From the NCBI GenBank assembly GCA_049999725.1, contig JBNGIS010017106.1:1-26328 (forward strand): a stretch of 26,328 nt of DNA. The letters are read 5' to 3'. Under the pieces are notes generated by a model. It saw nothing but the letters and a program-made list of their open reading frames with translations, made no database searches and had not been told where the DNA came from. Source of the DNA: Haplomitrium mnioides. Lineage: Eukaryota; Marchantiophyta; Haplomitriopsida; Calobryales. Shown one piece after another: positions 1-9,404 of the stretch (its first letter is position 1; every line of letters starts with the position of its first letter). The position numbers were made by a program, and so were the translations under genes.

Positions 1-410
1 CTAAAATGATGCCTCGAGATTCCCTCAAAGAATAAGTCAAAGAGCAAATTGACTTTTCTTGACTTTTCTCCTCTTTAGTCTATTCTAGAAAAATCTCTAT
101 AAAATCCTTAATACTTAATCAATTTGCCTGTACTATAGCTTGTTGGAAAGCTTGTTAAATAATCTTTCTACCCATATAATAATATTTGTATTTTCTAATA
201 TCTAGATACTCTCTGTTTTGGCTTTTCTGTATAGCATTATTACAACTTTGACCGGTTATAACTCCCGGTTTACAATGATTTTTCACTTCTGTAAATTTAT
301 ACTAGTTACTATAACAGTATAATATACTCCTATAAAATATCAGACCCTAAACATTTCTAATAAGAACATTATTAACTCTGTACGCATATCAAGGAAAAAC
401 CGAAAAAATG
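1..410. repeat. Left copy of a flanking direct repeat
   Basis: AT-rich sequence that recurs in the same orientation at about 25905-26320. Long stretches match with few differences; by eye the first 200 bases agree at roughly 90 percent. Similarity fades near position 400. The left copy starts at the window edge, so it probably extends outside. The right copy lies upstream of a minus-strand TATA box, so this may be the U3 part of an LTR read on the minus strand. That reading is inference. No coding potential is seen. Confidence 0.75.
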
Positions 411-539
411 GAAGTTTCCTCTCATGGCTTCAAAACCCACTCCCATATGTCTTTCAATATATCAGAACTATACCATGACTACCAAAGCCTGAAATGGCCC
501 ACATATGCGCTTCATGACTTCACAGGCCGTGCATCATCC
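411..539. other. Unassigned spacer
   Basis: Short stretch between the direct repeat and an LTR scrap. I recognise no gene, repeat unit or RNA in it. Confidence 0.4.
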
Positions 540-800
540 AATGCGTAAGTCGCTTCCTTCTTAGCCTCATTGCAAGTCTCTTCGCTAGATCTCTGGACAG
601 CGTCCCATCCTCCCACTGTCATGGTCCTGATTTCCGCGTTTTGATGACCTTTTGAATGACTAGTTGGAGCGATCCCCTCTCCTTATCACCGATCTAGAAT
701 ACCTCGATGACTCTAGAGTATCTCTGTGCTTAGAAGCAGAGTTTGCTTCGATGATGCTTCCGATTTCTCCAAATTTTTCATCACTGCCTCAATTCACCAA
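540..800 (-). repeat. LTR fragment related to the long minus-strand LTRs
   Basis: This stretch aligns by eye with about 10130-10370, near the start of the element 1 3' LTR. Shared landmarks in the same order are a gcaagtctctt block, the gtcctgattt/gtcccgattc block, a block ending in gaccctctctcc-like sequence, and cgatg...ctctngagtatct. The integrase that should adjoin a complete LTR of this type is absent to the right, so this is a scrap and not a full LTR. Identity is moderate, which makes it an old copy. Confidence 0.5.
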
Positions 801-2261
801 CTAACATTTGCTATACTTCGTTAATCGCAAAAGCATACCTTCGAATTGCCAATTCTACTGTGCTAAGATCATGTGAGCACCCATACCCAAAGAATTTGAA
901 AATTTTTGTGCAATGTCGCTTTTAATTGGCCGATACTCTTCCAGCCACCACAAAACAAACACAATGCAATGCAGAAAAATCTTTTCTTTTTCATTCTATT
1001 GCAAGATCTGAAGTGCCCTTCAGATATGATTTTCTATAGACATTGTGGCAATTATAAAACCTGCCTACAATACACAAGACCAAAAACCCAACAATTAAAC
1101 TAACCTCACACCCATACACTCCAGCTTAGATTACTTTTACCTCCGCTCCCAGAGAGTTCATGTACCTTTAGCTCTCGCTCCCTTACGAGGGAGATGGCCC
1201 TCTCAGCCATTGATACCCACACCCCTACCACATTTGGTGCATTTCCATTGCTGCCCTTCTCTTGCAACCCACCTTTACACCTCCAAGAACAGAAATGACA
1301 CTCATTAGGGATTGTTTGCAGCTTGAAGTTCACATCCCCCTTGGCTTCTAGGAGAATGTGGATCGCCTCTCTTGATCAAGTGATTGAATGTTGTTGGACT
1401 TCCAATGTGGCCTGCTGAATTGGGCGGCTTAAGAAGTGCAGAGCTCATGCCCCCATAGATCTGAGGCACATGTCTCTTGGCACACTTGGAAGCCTCATGC
1501 TTCCAAGCAGAGTCTCACCATATGGCCAGATCTATTGATAAGGCTCCCACGCTCGCCTCCTCTCACTAGTCTATACACAAATTCAGCCCTCACAGATTCA
1601 CCTCCTCCTCACTTGGTGTGAGTGCTCCAGCCTTAAAGAGCTACCTGTAGTTGAAGAAACCCTTTGAGAATCATCCATTGTGAGCTCTCCCGAAAGCTGT
1701 ACCCCCTCGGGTCGAATGCAACTTCAAATCCCCATCCTTGGTTCCAAAACACATCCCATGGCTGCAGATCAGTAATTCAACAACCAGTCTTGGCACTGAC
1801 CTAATTTCAAAGAAAACATGGCACTATGAACAACATCTTTTTGCTGCAAATCCAACGTGACCTTTCTTGCATTATTTGGTGGCCTGTAGCTCTAACAATA
1901 TGCAAATTTGTCAAGGATGTTTGATGAACAAAATATGGCAGTTCGACATTCAACTAGACCCTGTGCTTATCACACATGTAACTATAGGATTTAGTAGACC
2001 CATACGCACCCCTCTCCTTACATGCCACATGTCAATTGTTGATTGATCGACACCTCGTCACCCTCTCCTTGAAGAAAATTTTGGGCAAAATTGAAAGTTT
2101 GAGCTTTAAGCAATTGTTGCATCCTTGATACTTATTTATTCGATGAGATCTTGGTTGTGTTTGATTTAGCCTGAAGTCCTCCTTTTAACAAGCTATTGAT
2201 CGCAGAAAATGAAGGTCATCTCGCTATCAAAATTTCTACCTAAGTGCCAATAGGTCATCCT
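801..2261. other. About 1.4 kb with no recognised gene
   Basis: Six-frame reading gives only short open frames (for example 1106-1333 minus and 1436-1621 plus). None shows a domain I can name. Codon-level signs of a host exon, such as long open frames or clear splice borders, are missing. A perfect 9-bp inverted repeat lies at 1485-1507. The stretch may be non-coding or badly decayed transposon sequence left of the E+ LTR, but no copy elsewhere in the window explains it. Confidence 0.45.
1485..1507. other. Perfect hairpin, 9-bp arms and 5-nt loop
   Basis: Arms cttggaagc (1485-1493) and gcttccaag (1499-1507) are exact reverse complements separated by ctcat. No T-tract or flanking repeat indicates a terminator or a transposon end. 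The function, if any, is unknown. Confidence 0.5.
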
Positions 2262-2627
2262 TGTAATAGTATAAGTATATGGTTGTACTATTTATAAGAA
2301 AATAGAGAGGAGTGAAGGAAGTAGTAGTGAGTTATTTTTAGGGTGGAGATTAGATTACTTACTTTCGAAGTCACTTTTAGTAAAGAGTCACTTATAGGAC
2401 TGAAATTAGAAGTGACTTGTAAGTGAAGAAAGAGGGATGACACCCTCTTCCCTTGCATAAATAGAAAGGTTTCTTAGCCCCACTCCTTATTCTGGAGTTC
2501 CTCTCAATTTGATTTGGCTCTTTGGTTGTTTGGCTTTGGTTTGATTAATGGCCTTGAGTTGTGTAACTCTTTTAGAGCTATCTTGAAGTGTTACTTATTT
2601 GGAAGTCGGACTTTGAGTTCTTTTACA
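2262..2627 (+). repeat. 5' LTR of plus-strand gypsy element E+
   Basis: The right boundary is set by the primer-binding site, which starts two bases after a CA dinucleotide at 2626-2627. The left boundary is the nearest plausible TG, at 2262 (tgtaatagtataag), and is uncertain because no second LTR of this type is visible. A TATA-like box lies at 2456-2464, about 165 bp before the LTR end, as expected for a U3-R-U5 layout. U3 carries three copies of a GTCACTT/AAGTGAC motif (2368-2376, 2384-2392 and, inverted, 2410-2418), which may be enhancer sites. Confidence 0.6.
2456..2464 (+). promoter_or_regulatory. TATA-like box in the E+ LTR
   Basis: The sequence gcataaatagaaagg fits a plant TATA box. 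It sits inside the LTR upstream of the primer site and the gag remnant, in the right place to start the genomic transcript of E+. Confidence 0.5.
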
Positions 2628-2628
2628 T

Positions 2629-2640
2629 TGGTATTAGAGC
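2629..2640 (+). other. Primer-binding site, initiator tRNA-Met type
   Basis: The sequence tggtattagagc differs by one base from tggtatcagagc, the usual plant retrotransposon site complementary to the 3' end of initiator tRNA-Met. It follows the LTR end by one base and lies 40 bp before the gag reading frame. The mismatch is a C-to-T transition. Confidence 0.8.
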
Positions 2641-2680
2641 CACGGTTCTTTTCGGTGGAATAGAGAATTAAGAAGCGAGG

Positions 2681-3547
2681 ATGCAAACAATGCAACAAGA
2701 AATTGAACATCTTTCTTGCTTGCTAGAAGTTCAAATACAAATGAGGAAGAGGGCACCTTTTAAAGGCGATGAAAGCCATGTGTTGTTTCCCAAGCCAAAA
2801 GCATATGATGGCAAGATGACTCCTAGCACATATGAGAATTTCTTGTTTGATTGCAAACAATATTTTGAGGCTACTAGCATAAAAGAGGATGGTCAAAGAA
2901 TTCTATTTGCTGCAAGTCAATTGGAAGGAGTGGCAAAAACTTGATGGAGGTATCAAATTGAGCAAGCTCAATGTAGATTTGTTACTCCAATTGCTTATTA
3001 TCAAGACTTTAAAGAACCGGTGAATATAAGATTTAGGGTTTTGAATGCTCTAAAGTTGGCGAAAGATCACTTGGCAGAATTGAAGTAACTTGGTACGGTA
3101 AGGAGCTATATCACCCAATTTCATAATATCATTATGCAAATTCCTAATATGGGCAAAGAAGAAGCTTTGGATTGCTTTGTTTGAGGACTGAAGCCTTGCA
3201 CTCAAATGGAAGTGACAATGAGAGAGCCATCTCAACTAGAAGAAGCAATAGGTATGGCAAAACAATTCCTCTTGTCACTGGTAACCATCGAAACTAGACC
3301 ATATCCACAACAAGCTTTACCAAATGTTTGTGTGCCAACAAATGAGGCTGTACCTATGGAAATTGATGCGGTGTAGAGAGTCACACTCACTGATGTAGAG
3401 TGTGAGCGCCTACACAAAAGTTATGGATGTTTATATTGTTGACAACTTGATCACATGATTGCAAATTGCCCGCGTCGACAAAATCGACCACACACTCTTG
3501 TGAAAGTAGCAGTTGTTAAAGAACATCAAAAAAATGACCCACCTTAG
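2681..3547 (+). pseudogene. gag remnant of E+ (capsid region plus CCHC knuckle)
   Basis: One reading frame runs for about 288 codons, starting at an ATG 40 bp after the primer site. It is broken by five in-frame stops at 2942, 3086, 3182, 3374 and 3440 and ends at 3545. No frameshift is seen. The capsid-like part has the order common in plant gypsy gag: FLFDCKQYFEAT, then LFAASQLEGVAKT, then YQIEQAQ. Near the end is a CX2CX4HX4C zinc knuckle (C-L-Y-C ... H ... N-C), with the 3440 stop just after its second cysteine. Family comparison suggests each stop replaced Trp, Gln or Arg by a single transition. The gene is dead; in life it would package element RNA into cytoplasmic particles. Confidence 0.85.
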
Positions 3548-3774
3548 TGAAGATAGTCGAGCGATTTACCGAGAGCTTGATTAGTTCCAATGGAATGAAA
3601 ATATGGACAAGAATTAGAAACACATTGTTACATATAGACAATTTGGTTGAGAAACATTCTTGTAGAAGGTTGGTAGATTATAGAAGTTCTGAAATTTTCA
3701 TGTCATTACATTTTGTAAAGAAAATCAAAGCTAAAGCTTTGTCGATCAAGCACGATATTCCACAGGCATTGTGA
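3547..3774 (+). pseudogene. Aspartic protease remnant of E+
   Basis: Open stretch in a different frame from gag, so a frameshift or a lost junction separates them. The string RRLVDYRSSEIFMSLHFVKK resembles the retropepsin active-site region, where Asp-Ser/Thr-Gly is followed by Ala and then N-F-I/M-S. Here the triad reads D-Y-R, so the conserved Ser and Gly are gone and the enzyme could not work. In gypsy elements this protease cuts the polyprotein during particle maturation. Recognisable E+ sequence stops near 3774, where unrelated LTR sequence begins. The RT expected next is absent from the window. Confidence 0.65.
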
Positions 3775-4167
3775 TATCTAGTATTAGTGATTTGGAGAGG
3801 GGTCGTTTAACTATCCGTTCAGAAGGGAATCACAAAGCAAGAGTCAGGACCAAGATGGTGCAAGGAGAGGGCACTCTCAAGAGCTATTGTGAAGAGACTC
3901 ACAAAGGGGCTGAGAAGGAAGCAATCAAAGAATTTAAAGATCAATGGTCATATGAGGAAGATCAAGGGAATTGGATAGCATCAACGACTCGATGTCAGGA
4001 GAGAAGAGCTTAAGGTTGGGTGAGGAGCTCTATTGTTTTTCTTCACTATCGGGATGGTGGCAAGGCTCGATAGCGAGAAGAAGGGAATGCGCCACCAACA
4101 CAAGTTGAATCAAAGGATTGGAAGGAGAATGAAAAATGTGACAACCATCAGCATGCAACGACAACAC
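3771..4167 (+). repeat. Inverted fragment of the long-LTR family
   Basis: This piece matches the reverse complement of about 9886-10270, within the element 1 3' LTR. The match starts at tagtattagtg...ggagaggggtcgtttaactatccg and runs to gacaaccatcagcatgcaacgac. It is therefore plus-oriented, while most relatives in the window are minus-oriented. It abuts the E+ protease on the left without an LTR terminus and is cut on the right exactly where another LTR end begins (4168). Short open frames here are not genes. Confidence 0.75.
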
Positions 4168-5830
4168 TGTCGCGCCCATTCCTCCTTCCTTAACACCCAA
4201 TTGATGCTATTTCAGAGGAAAAAGAGGACAAAGAACAACCAAGCTCTTTAATGAGACGGCCTTAGAACCTTCGTTAGTGAATTCAGGTCTTAACAATCCT
4301 GAACTTCTCACCTTGCATTTCGTCACTACTCTCAACCCACCCAAGCACAAGTCAGGCCTACATTTCTTTCCACCACACACAGAGCAACCACAACTCAATT
4401 GACTTTGAGGTACACACCAATATTGAGCTTGATGCAAATCTTGTTGAAGATATTCAATGTCACTTTCGATGAACAAGGGTGTATGCAATTATTACACAGG
4501 AATGAACTTGTAGCATTCTTCTTTAGGCTACATCCTAACACAACCAAGGCTAATCACTCCTCCAGTCTCTAGATTGTCACCAGGGCCAGCTACTCCAGCA
4601 CCCAAACCAAGTAGAGCTATCTGATTCAACTTCTCCACAGAATAGAAATTACAACCCAAGTGTAGAATCCCACCTATTAACCCTCCTAGACATGTGCAGG
4701 ACTATCTTCCTCTCTTCCTAACTCTTGTAACATCACTCCCCCTACTATTATGCAACGAATTATCACCAACACTTCAGCCTGACCAGAATTCTAAGGTAGC
4801 CCTTGTTTTCACCCAAGTCAACCCGAATTCTCAATTGTGATCTAACTTAGCCTTCTCGACACAATCCCTTATCTGTTGAAACCCCAGACAGAGGTTCAAA
4901 ATCTGTGTCCTGAATATGAGTCCTGGCTCTTCAAACACAACAACACCAGAAATATTATTCTCCCTGCCACTCTCTTCCCACTCACACACCCTGTCCAGAT
5001 AATTTTTTAACTTCCATCGCTAGAAGCCCTAAATTTACTTCCTTAGGCTCAAAAGAGGTCTTATTTAACTTCCACCTCTAGAAGACAGCCCTCCCAGCTG
5101 CTGGATCACCCACTCCACCCAAGAATTGGCTGGATCTTCCCCGTAGTGCGCAGGCACTAACATGGCCACTCCTCTCCTTTCTCCACAAGATTGTAATACT
5201 AGCAGCACTCTCCTAATGCTTTTGAGACTGATCACCTGCACAAACCAAAGCTAAGACGATACTAGGATCCCCCCCTTTGGCTACCCCTCATGAAATACAA
5301 ACCAAAAGAATTCTCCTCTCTTCTAAGTGTTGGTTCACCTCCAAATATTGGTCTGCCTTCAAAGATGAATCCATCTGAGTAGTTTTAGCCTCTAGAGCCT
5401 CCTGCTCAACGATTCCCAACACCTCCTCATTCACGTCCACCCTGTGATGACCTTCCTTCACGAGTACACCCACTTCACCTAAGGTCTCACCAAACTCTCT
5501 CCTCTGTATCTCGCTGCTCTCTCTGCACTAAATAATCAGTTCCCGTAGCTTCAAAGCAAGGTAGTCTATCCTCGTGCTTGTTTTCCCCCTCAGCCTCGAC
5601 GTTTCATCATCGTCCTTCCTTGAAGGTTCTAGTTTTCCTTATCTGACGGTTGAGAGGTGCATCCCGCCTTTTCACATAGCTTGCAAGTGGGTTTTTTTTT
5701 CCGAATTCAAAGTCTAAAATGGGCGCCAACAACTACGTTTTGTCGTCCTCTTCCTAACAAGAATGATTTCACGCCAATCTAACATCTATAGGTGTGGTAA
5801 TCGGTGTTTGAAGAGACATACCTTTTCCTT
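4168..5830 (-). repeat. LTR copy A: terminal R-U5 part of a minus-strand long LTR
   Basis: It starts with TG at 4168 and shares its opening block (cctcc..., cttaacaccc, a gaggaaaaagaggacaaag-like run, ttt.atgagacggcc) with 18455, 21549 and 13461. Around 4980-5520 it carries the same landmark series as 8245-8790, 19013-19560 and 22255-22800: the cactcacacaccc/ccagata block, an ...agaag..tt.gatttactt block, a ccacctc..gaag block and cactccaccc. The right end is diffuse near 5800, where oppositely oriented LTR sequence begins. No gene is seen. Confidence 0.65.
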
Positions 5831-5859
5831 TGTTTTTTTCCATTTTTTAGCTTGACAGT

Positions 5860-6730
5860 CTGTAAGATCCTTTGGATATCAAACATCTGGCACGTGGCAC
5901 ATCATATGAGTCCACGAAATTCCTCGGACTCACCAGTCCGTAAGATCCTTCGGACATCGGACAACAGACGCGTGGTACCTAAGGGGAGCCCGTTGAATTC
6001 CTCAAACTCGCCACCCGTGAGATTCCTCGGACTCACCAACCTTTTAGATTCCTCGGACGTCGCACAACGGACACGTGGCGCTTCGAGGGAGCCCGTTGGA
6101 TTCTTCGGACTCGCTAACCTGTGAGATTCCTTGGAACTGCTGGTCAACTTCGGATTGTTGGTCAAAGGTGACGGTCCAACTTCCCTGTGGAAAACGACAT
6201 TAGACAGTGCCTCCTCACACACGTAGCACTTTGGAGGAGCCCGTTGAATTCCTCGGACTCGCCAACCCATGAGATTCCTCGTACGTCGGACAGCGAACAC
6301 ATGGCACTTTAGGGGAGCCCGTTGGATTCCTTGAACTCGCCAACCCGTGAGATTCCTTGGAATTGCTGGTCAACTTCGGATTGTTGGTCAAAGGTGACAG
6401 TCCAACTTCCCTATGGAAAATAAAGTCTGACGGTGCCTCCTCGGACACGTGGCACTTCGGGGGAGCCCGTTGGATTCCTCGGACTCGCCAACCTGTGAGA
6501 TTCCTCATACTACTGATCAATTTTGGATTGTTGGTCAAAGGTGACGGTCCAACTTCCTTGTGGAAAACGACGTCGAGCGGCGCCTCCTCGGACACGTGGC
6601 ACTTCAGGGGAGCCTGTTGGATTCCTTGGACTCGCCAACCCGTGAGATTCCTCAGACGTTGGATAGCGAATACGTGGCGCTTTGGGGGAGCCCGTTGGAT
6701 TCCTTGGACTCGCCACGTCATCCGAAGAGC
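5860..6730 (+). repeat. Tandem array with alternating ~148-bp and ~78-bp units
   Basis: The block gagccngttggattcc-ttcggactcgcc recurs near 5985, 6090, 6238, 6317, 6463, 6610 and 6688. Spacings are about 104, 148, 79, 146, 148 and 78 bp. The long unit contains an extra piece of about 70 bp (tggtcaacttcggattgttgg through gtggaaaacgac) that the short unit lacks. Five exact ACGTGGC motifs occur, at 5892, 6073, 6447, 6594 and 6672. Confidence 0.85.
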
Positions 6731-6810
6731 CCTTCCCTCGCCAAGTAAGAATAGTGGCTCCGTCAAACTTTCAAACGTCACAGCCGCACTCTGTCGAACT
6801 TTCCGCCTTG

Positions 6811-7000
6811 TCCTCTCCGGATCTTCGATAGATCTCTCTTTCGCACTCTTTGTTCTTCTGGCCGGACCATTGATAGATCACCCTTTCGGCACCCATTATT
6901 CCTCCTCTGGCCGGACCGTCGATAGATCGCTCTTTCGGTACTTCTTGTTCCTCCTCTAGCTGGACCGTCGATAGATCGCCCTTTCGGCTGATCACTCCTT
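6811..7000 (+). repeat. Tandem array, four ~49-bp units
   Basis: The core ggccggaccgtcgatagatc plus ctttcgg recurs with gatagatc at 6827, 6872, 6921 and 6970, a spacing of 45, 49 and 49 bp. It lies inside the plus-oriented LTR segment between two other arrays. Confidence 0.85.
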
Positions 7001-7033
7001 GCTCTTCCGGTTGGATCTCCCAACGGATCCCTG

Positions 7034-7078
7034 TTAAGTGGGCTCTCCACGTTGGAAGATCACTCGGAACCCACTTAA
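7034..7078. other. Inverted repeat ttaagtggg / cccacttaa
   Basis: Perfect 9-bp arms at 7034-7042 and 7070-7078 are separated by 27 bases. The block gggctctccac occurs twice next to these arms (about 7041 and 7082), which suggests a short partial duplication inside the LTR. No function is assigned. Confidence 0.5.
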
Positions 7079-7149
7079 CCGGGCTCTCCACTTAGGGAGG
7101 CTGAGTCTCGTTAAGCCCTGCTGGGGGCTGCCACCTCCCCGTGAAGACT

Positions 7150-7560
7150 CGCGGACTCCCTCTATTGGACTGTGACCGTCGGCTTCCTTCGGACTGCATA
7201 CCTCAGACTCCTTCGGATTGCGGACCTTGGACTCCCTCCATCGGACTGCGACTGTCAAACAGAAGACTTTGGACCCTCTCAGACTGCGGACTTCAGACTA
7301 CGGTTGTCGGACTGCGAACTTTGGACTCCCTCTATCGGACTGCGATCGTCAACCTCCTTCAAACTGCCTACCTCAGACTCCTTTGGATTGTGGACCTCGG
7401 ACTCCCTCCATCGGACTGCGACCATCAGACAAAAGACTTTGGACCCCCTCGGACTGCGACCGTCGGCCTCCTTCAGACTGCATACCTTGGACTCCTTTGG
7501 ATTGCGTACCTCGGACTTCCTCCATTGGACTGCAACCGTCGGATAGAAGACTTTGAACTG
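7150..7560 (+). repeat. Tandem array with ~171-bp higher-order period
   Basis: The phrase ggactccctcyatcggactgcgac recurs at about 7153, 7229, 7323, 7400 and 7514. Pairs 7153/7323 and 7229/7400 give a period of 170-171 bp built from smaller ccttcggactgcg-type words. All three plus-strand frames stay open over most of the array, an effect of repeat composition and not of coding. Confidence 0.85.
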
Positions 7561-7685
7561 CGGCCATTGAACTTCTTCAAACTCTAAGTACTGAGCGTCA
7601 GTTAACTTCCGAAGGGTTGTCTTTCCTTGTTTCTCCCTTATTCTCCTTGATTCAAATGGCACTGCGATTGCCTTTTTCTCCTCTC

Positions 7686-7694
7686 TATATAAAG
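7686..7694 (+). promoter_or_regulatory. TATA box in the plus-oriented LTR segment
   Basis: The sequence ctatataaagctcttgtatg is a strong plant TATA match placed just after the tandem-rich putative U3. It would drive plus-strand transcription toward 7720 and beyond. No intact gene lies downstream on this strand. Confidence 0.55.
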
Positions 7695-8839
7695 CTCTTG
7701 TATGCCTCCAATGGTTACGAATTGAGGATTCAATGGTCAAAGCTATTGATTCCTCTGTTTTGCATCCCGACTTTCACCTTTCAACTTATCGACAATCACC
7801 CCGACAAACTAATCTGCTCACTTATATACACATCCACCTTGCACACAGCTTTTCGCCACTTGACAGTTTACAACTGACAAAAACTTCTTGCTTATGAATC
7901 CGAAGTATATTTTTGGAATCTAGGAATAGACAAAGACTTCTTGCTTACAAATGAGCTCAAGGTACAAAATGTGCAATACCAAGGAGACAGTGCCTATAGT
8001 TCTATCCATCTATGTGGTGTTTCCTTGGGTTATAGCAAGCTACAATTCTAGTTCACTCTGAATCCGAAGTATATTTTCCGGAAATCAGAAAAGAGACAAA
8101 TCTAACTACTACAACCCTCAGGCTCTACACTTCATCATCAGTCCATCAATTTTGGGTGACCTCAATGACACATACACCCATGTCCTACAACAGCAATCGC
8201 CAAATGCCAACAGCCAATCAACACTCCTACCTTTAACCAACCTACACACCCCATCTAGATAGTTTTCCCGCCTCTATCACTAGAGGGTCTTGGATTTACT
8301 TTCACAAGATTGAAAGAGGTCATATCAACTTCCTCCTTAGAAAGACAGTCCTTTCGAGTGTTGGCCAACCCACTCCACCCAGAACTTTGATAGGATCTTC
8401 CACGAAATGCACAGGCACTAATGTGGCCATTCCTCTCTAGCTCTCACTTGAATGTTAAAACCAAAGGCGCCCTCTGAGCGTCCCTGGGATTGATGCTCTT
8501 GCACACACAAATGCTGAGATGACACCAAGATCCCTCCTTGGCTGCCTCTCCCGAATTCCAGACCAAAAGAATTCTCTTTTGTTTCAAGTGTTGATCCACC
8601 TCCGAATGCTGGTCCGCCTTTAAGAATGAGTACATCTGGATTGCTTGAGCCTCTAGAGCCCCCTTCCCAACATTTCTCAATGTCCCTCTAGTCCACCTTC
8701 ACCCTTGATAGCCCTCCCGCACAAGTTCACTCACTTCAAGTACAACCTCACTGGAAGTCCCTCCCATGTCCCTCGCTGCATTTCTTGTTCAAGATAATCC
8801 ACCACACCTCAACCCCTTCCCCTTCGAAGTGCAACGACC

Positions 8840-8848
8840 TATACCCCC
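8840..8848 (-). promoter_or_regulatory. TATA-like box of LTR copy B
   Basis: On the minus strand this reads GGGGGTATAGG. The equivalent place in copies C (about 19626) and D (about 22872) also has a G-rich run closely followed by TATA, which supports a conserved LTR core promoter transcribing on the minus strand. Confidence 0.45.
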
Positions 8849-9015
8849 TCCCTCATTTTCCCCCAAAGAGTTTCTTATTTCCTCCCTTCTTGGCCATTTT
8901 TCTTGTTGGTAATGGTTTTTTAGTGTGACGACACCTATCTTTGGGATGTCGAAGACCAGTCCGATCCGGCGGAGACATCCTCAACGTAGTTCCAAAATAG
9001 GTGATCCAAAGAGGT

Positions 9016-9362
9016 AAGGTCAATGAAGATCTGAAAGAGATGATCTGTAGAAGTAAGGTCAATGAAGATCCAAATGACCGATCCGAAGAGTTAAGGTCGA
9101 TGAAGATCCAAAAGAGATGATATGCAGAACTAAGGTCAATGAAGATCCAAATGATTGATCCAAAGAGGTAAGGTCGATGAAGATCTGAAAGAGATGAACT
9201 GCAAAAGTAAGGTCAATGAAGATCCAAATGACTGATCCGAAGAGGTAAGGTCGATGAAGATCCAAATGACTGATTTGAAGAGGTAAGGTCAATGAAGATC
9301 CGAAAGAGACGATTCGCAGAAGCAAGGTCGATGAAGATCCGAATGAGATGATCCGCAAAACT
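9016..9362 (-). repeat. Tandem array, nine ~38.5-bp units in a 77-bp dimer
   Basis: The word aaggtcratgaagatc starts at 9016, 9055, 9093, 9132, 9170, 9209, 9247, 9285 and 9324, a spacing of 38-39 bp. Successive units tend to alternate between a gagatgat..gcagaa type and an actgatccgaagagg type, giving a 77-bp dimeric period. The array lies in U3 of LTR copy B. A degenerate counterpart is in copy C near 19740-19830. Confidence 0.92.
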
Positions 9363-9404
9363 GGTTCAAAGTGGGTAAGGTAAGGTTCAAGGGAGGTTAA
9401 GTCA

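Larger units (their letters stand above)
5831..7879 (+). repeat. Plus-oriented LTR segment: tandem-rich U3, TATA box and downstream part
   Basis: The unit sequence here (gtggcacttcgggggagccc) is the reverse complement of units in the minus-strand LTR at 22970-23700, so this segment is inverted relative to it. It holds three consecutive arrays (5860-6730, 6811-7000, 7150-7560) and then a TATA box at 7686. Together with 3771-4167 it may be one plus-oriented LTR split by copy A. The portion after the TATA box does not match the R-U5 of the other copies, so it may be a different subfamily. Open frames spanning the arrays in several frames are repeat artefacts. Confidence 0.6.

Noticed and set aside
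1106-1333. 75-codon minus-strand frame with a Cys-rich start (ECHFCSWRC)
   Set aside because: The Cys spacing matches no zinc motif I know, no neighbouring coding sequence supports it, and the frame is short.
5902-7587. Open frames of 100-200 codons on both strands
   Set aside because: They lie across tandem arrays, overlap in several frames and strands, show internal amino-acid repetition tracking the DNA period, and have no recognised domain.
9059-9358. 99-codon minus-strand frame with a repeating F-G-S-S pattern
   Set aside because: It is a translation of the 38.5-bp array. The amino-acid repeat mirrors the DNA unit.
9016-9362. Evenly spaced repeats that might suggest a CRISPR array
   Set aside because: Whole units repeat without unique spacers, the context is a plant LTR, and no cas gene is present.
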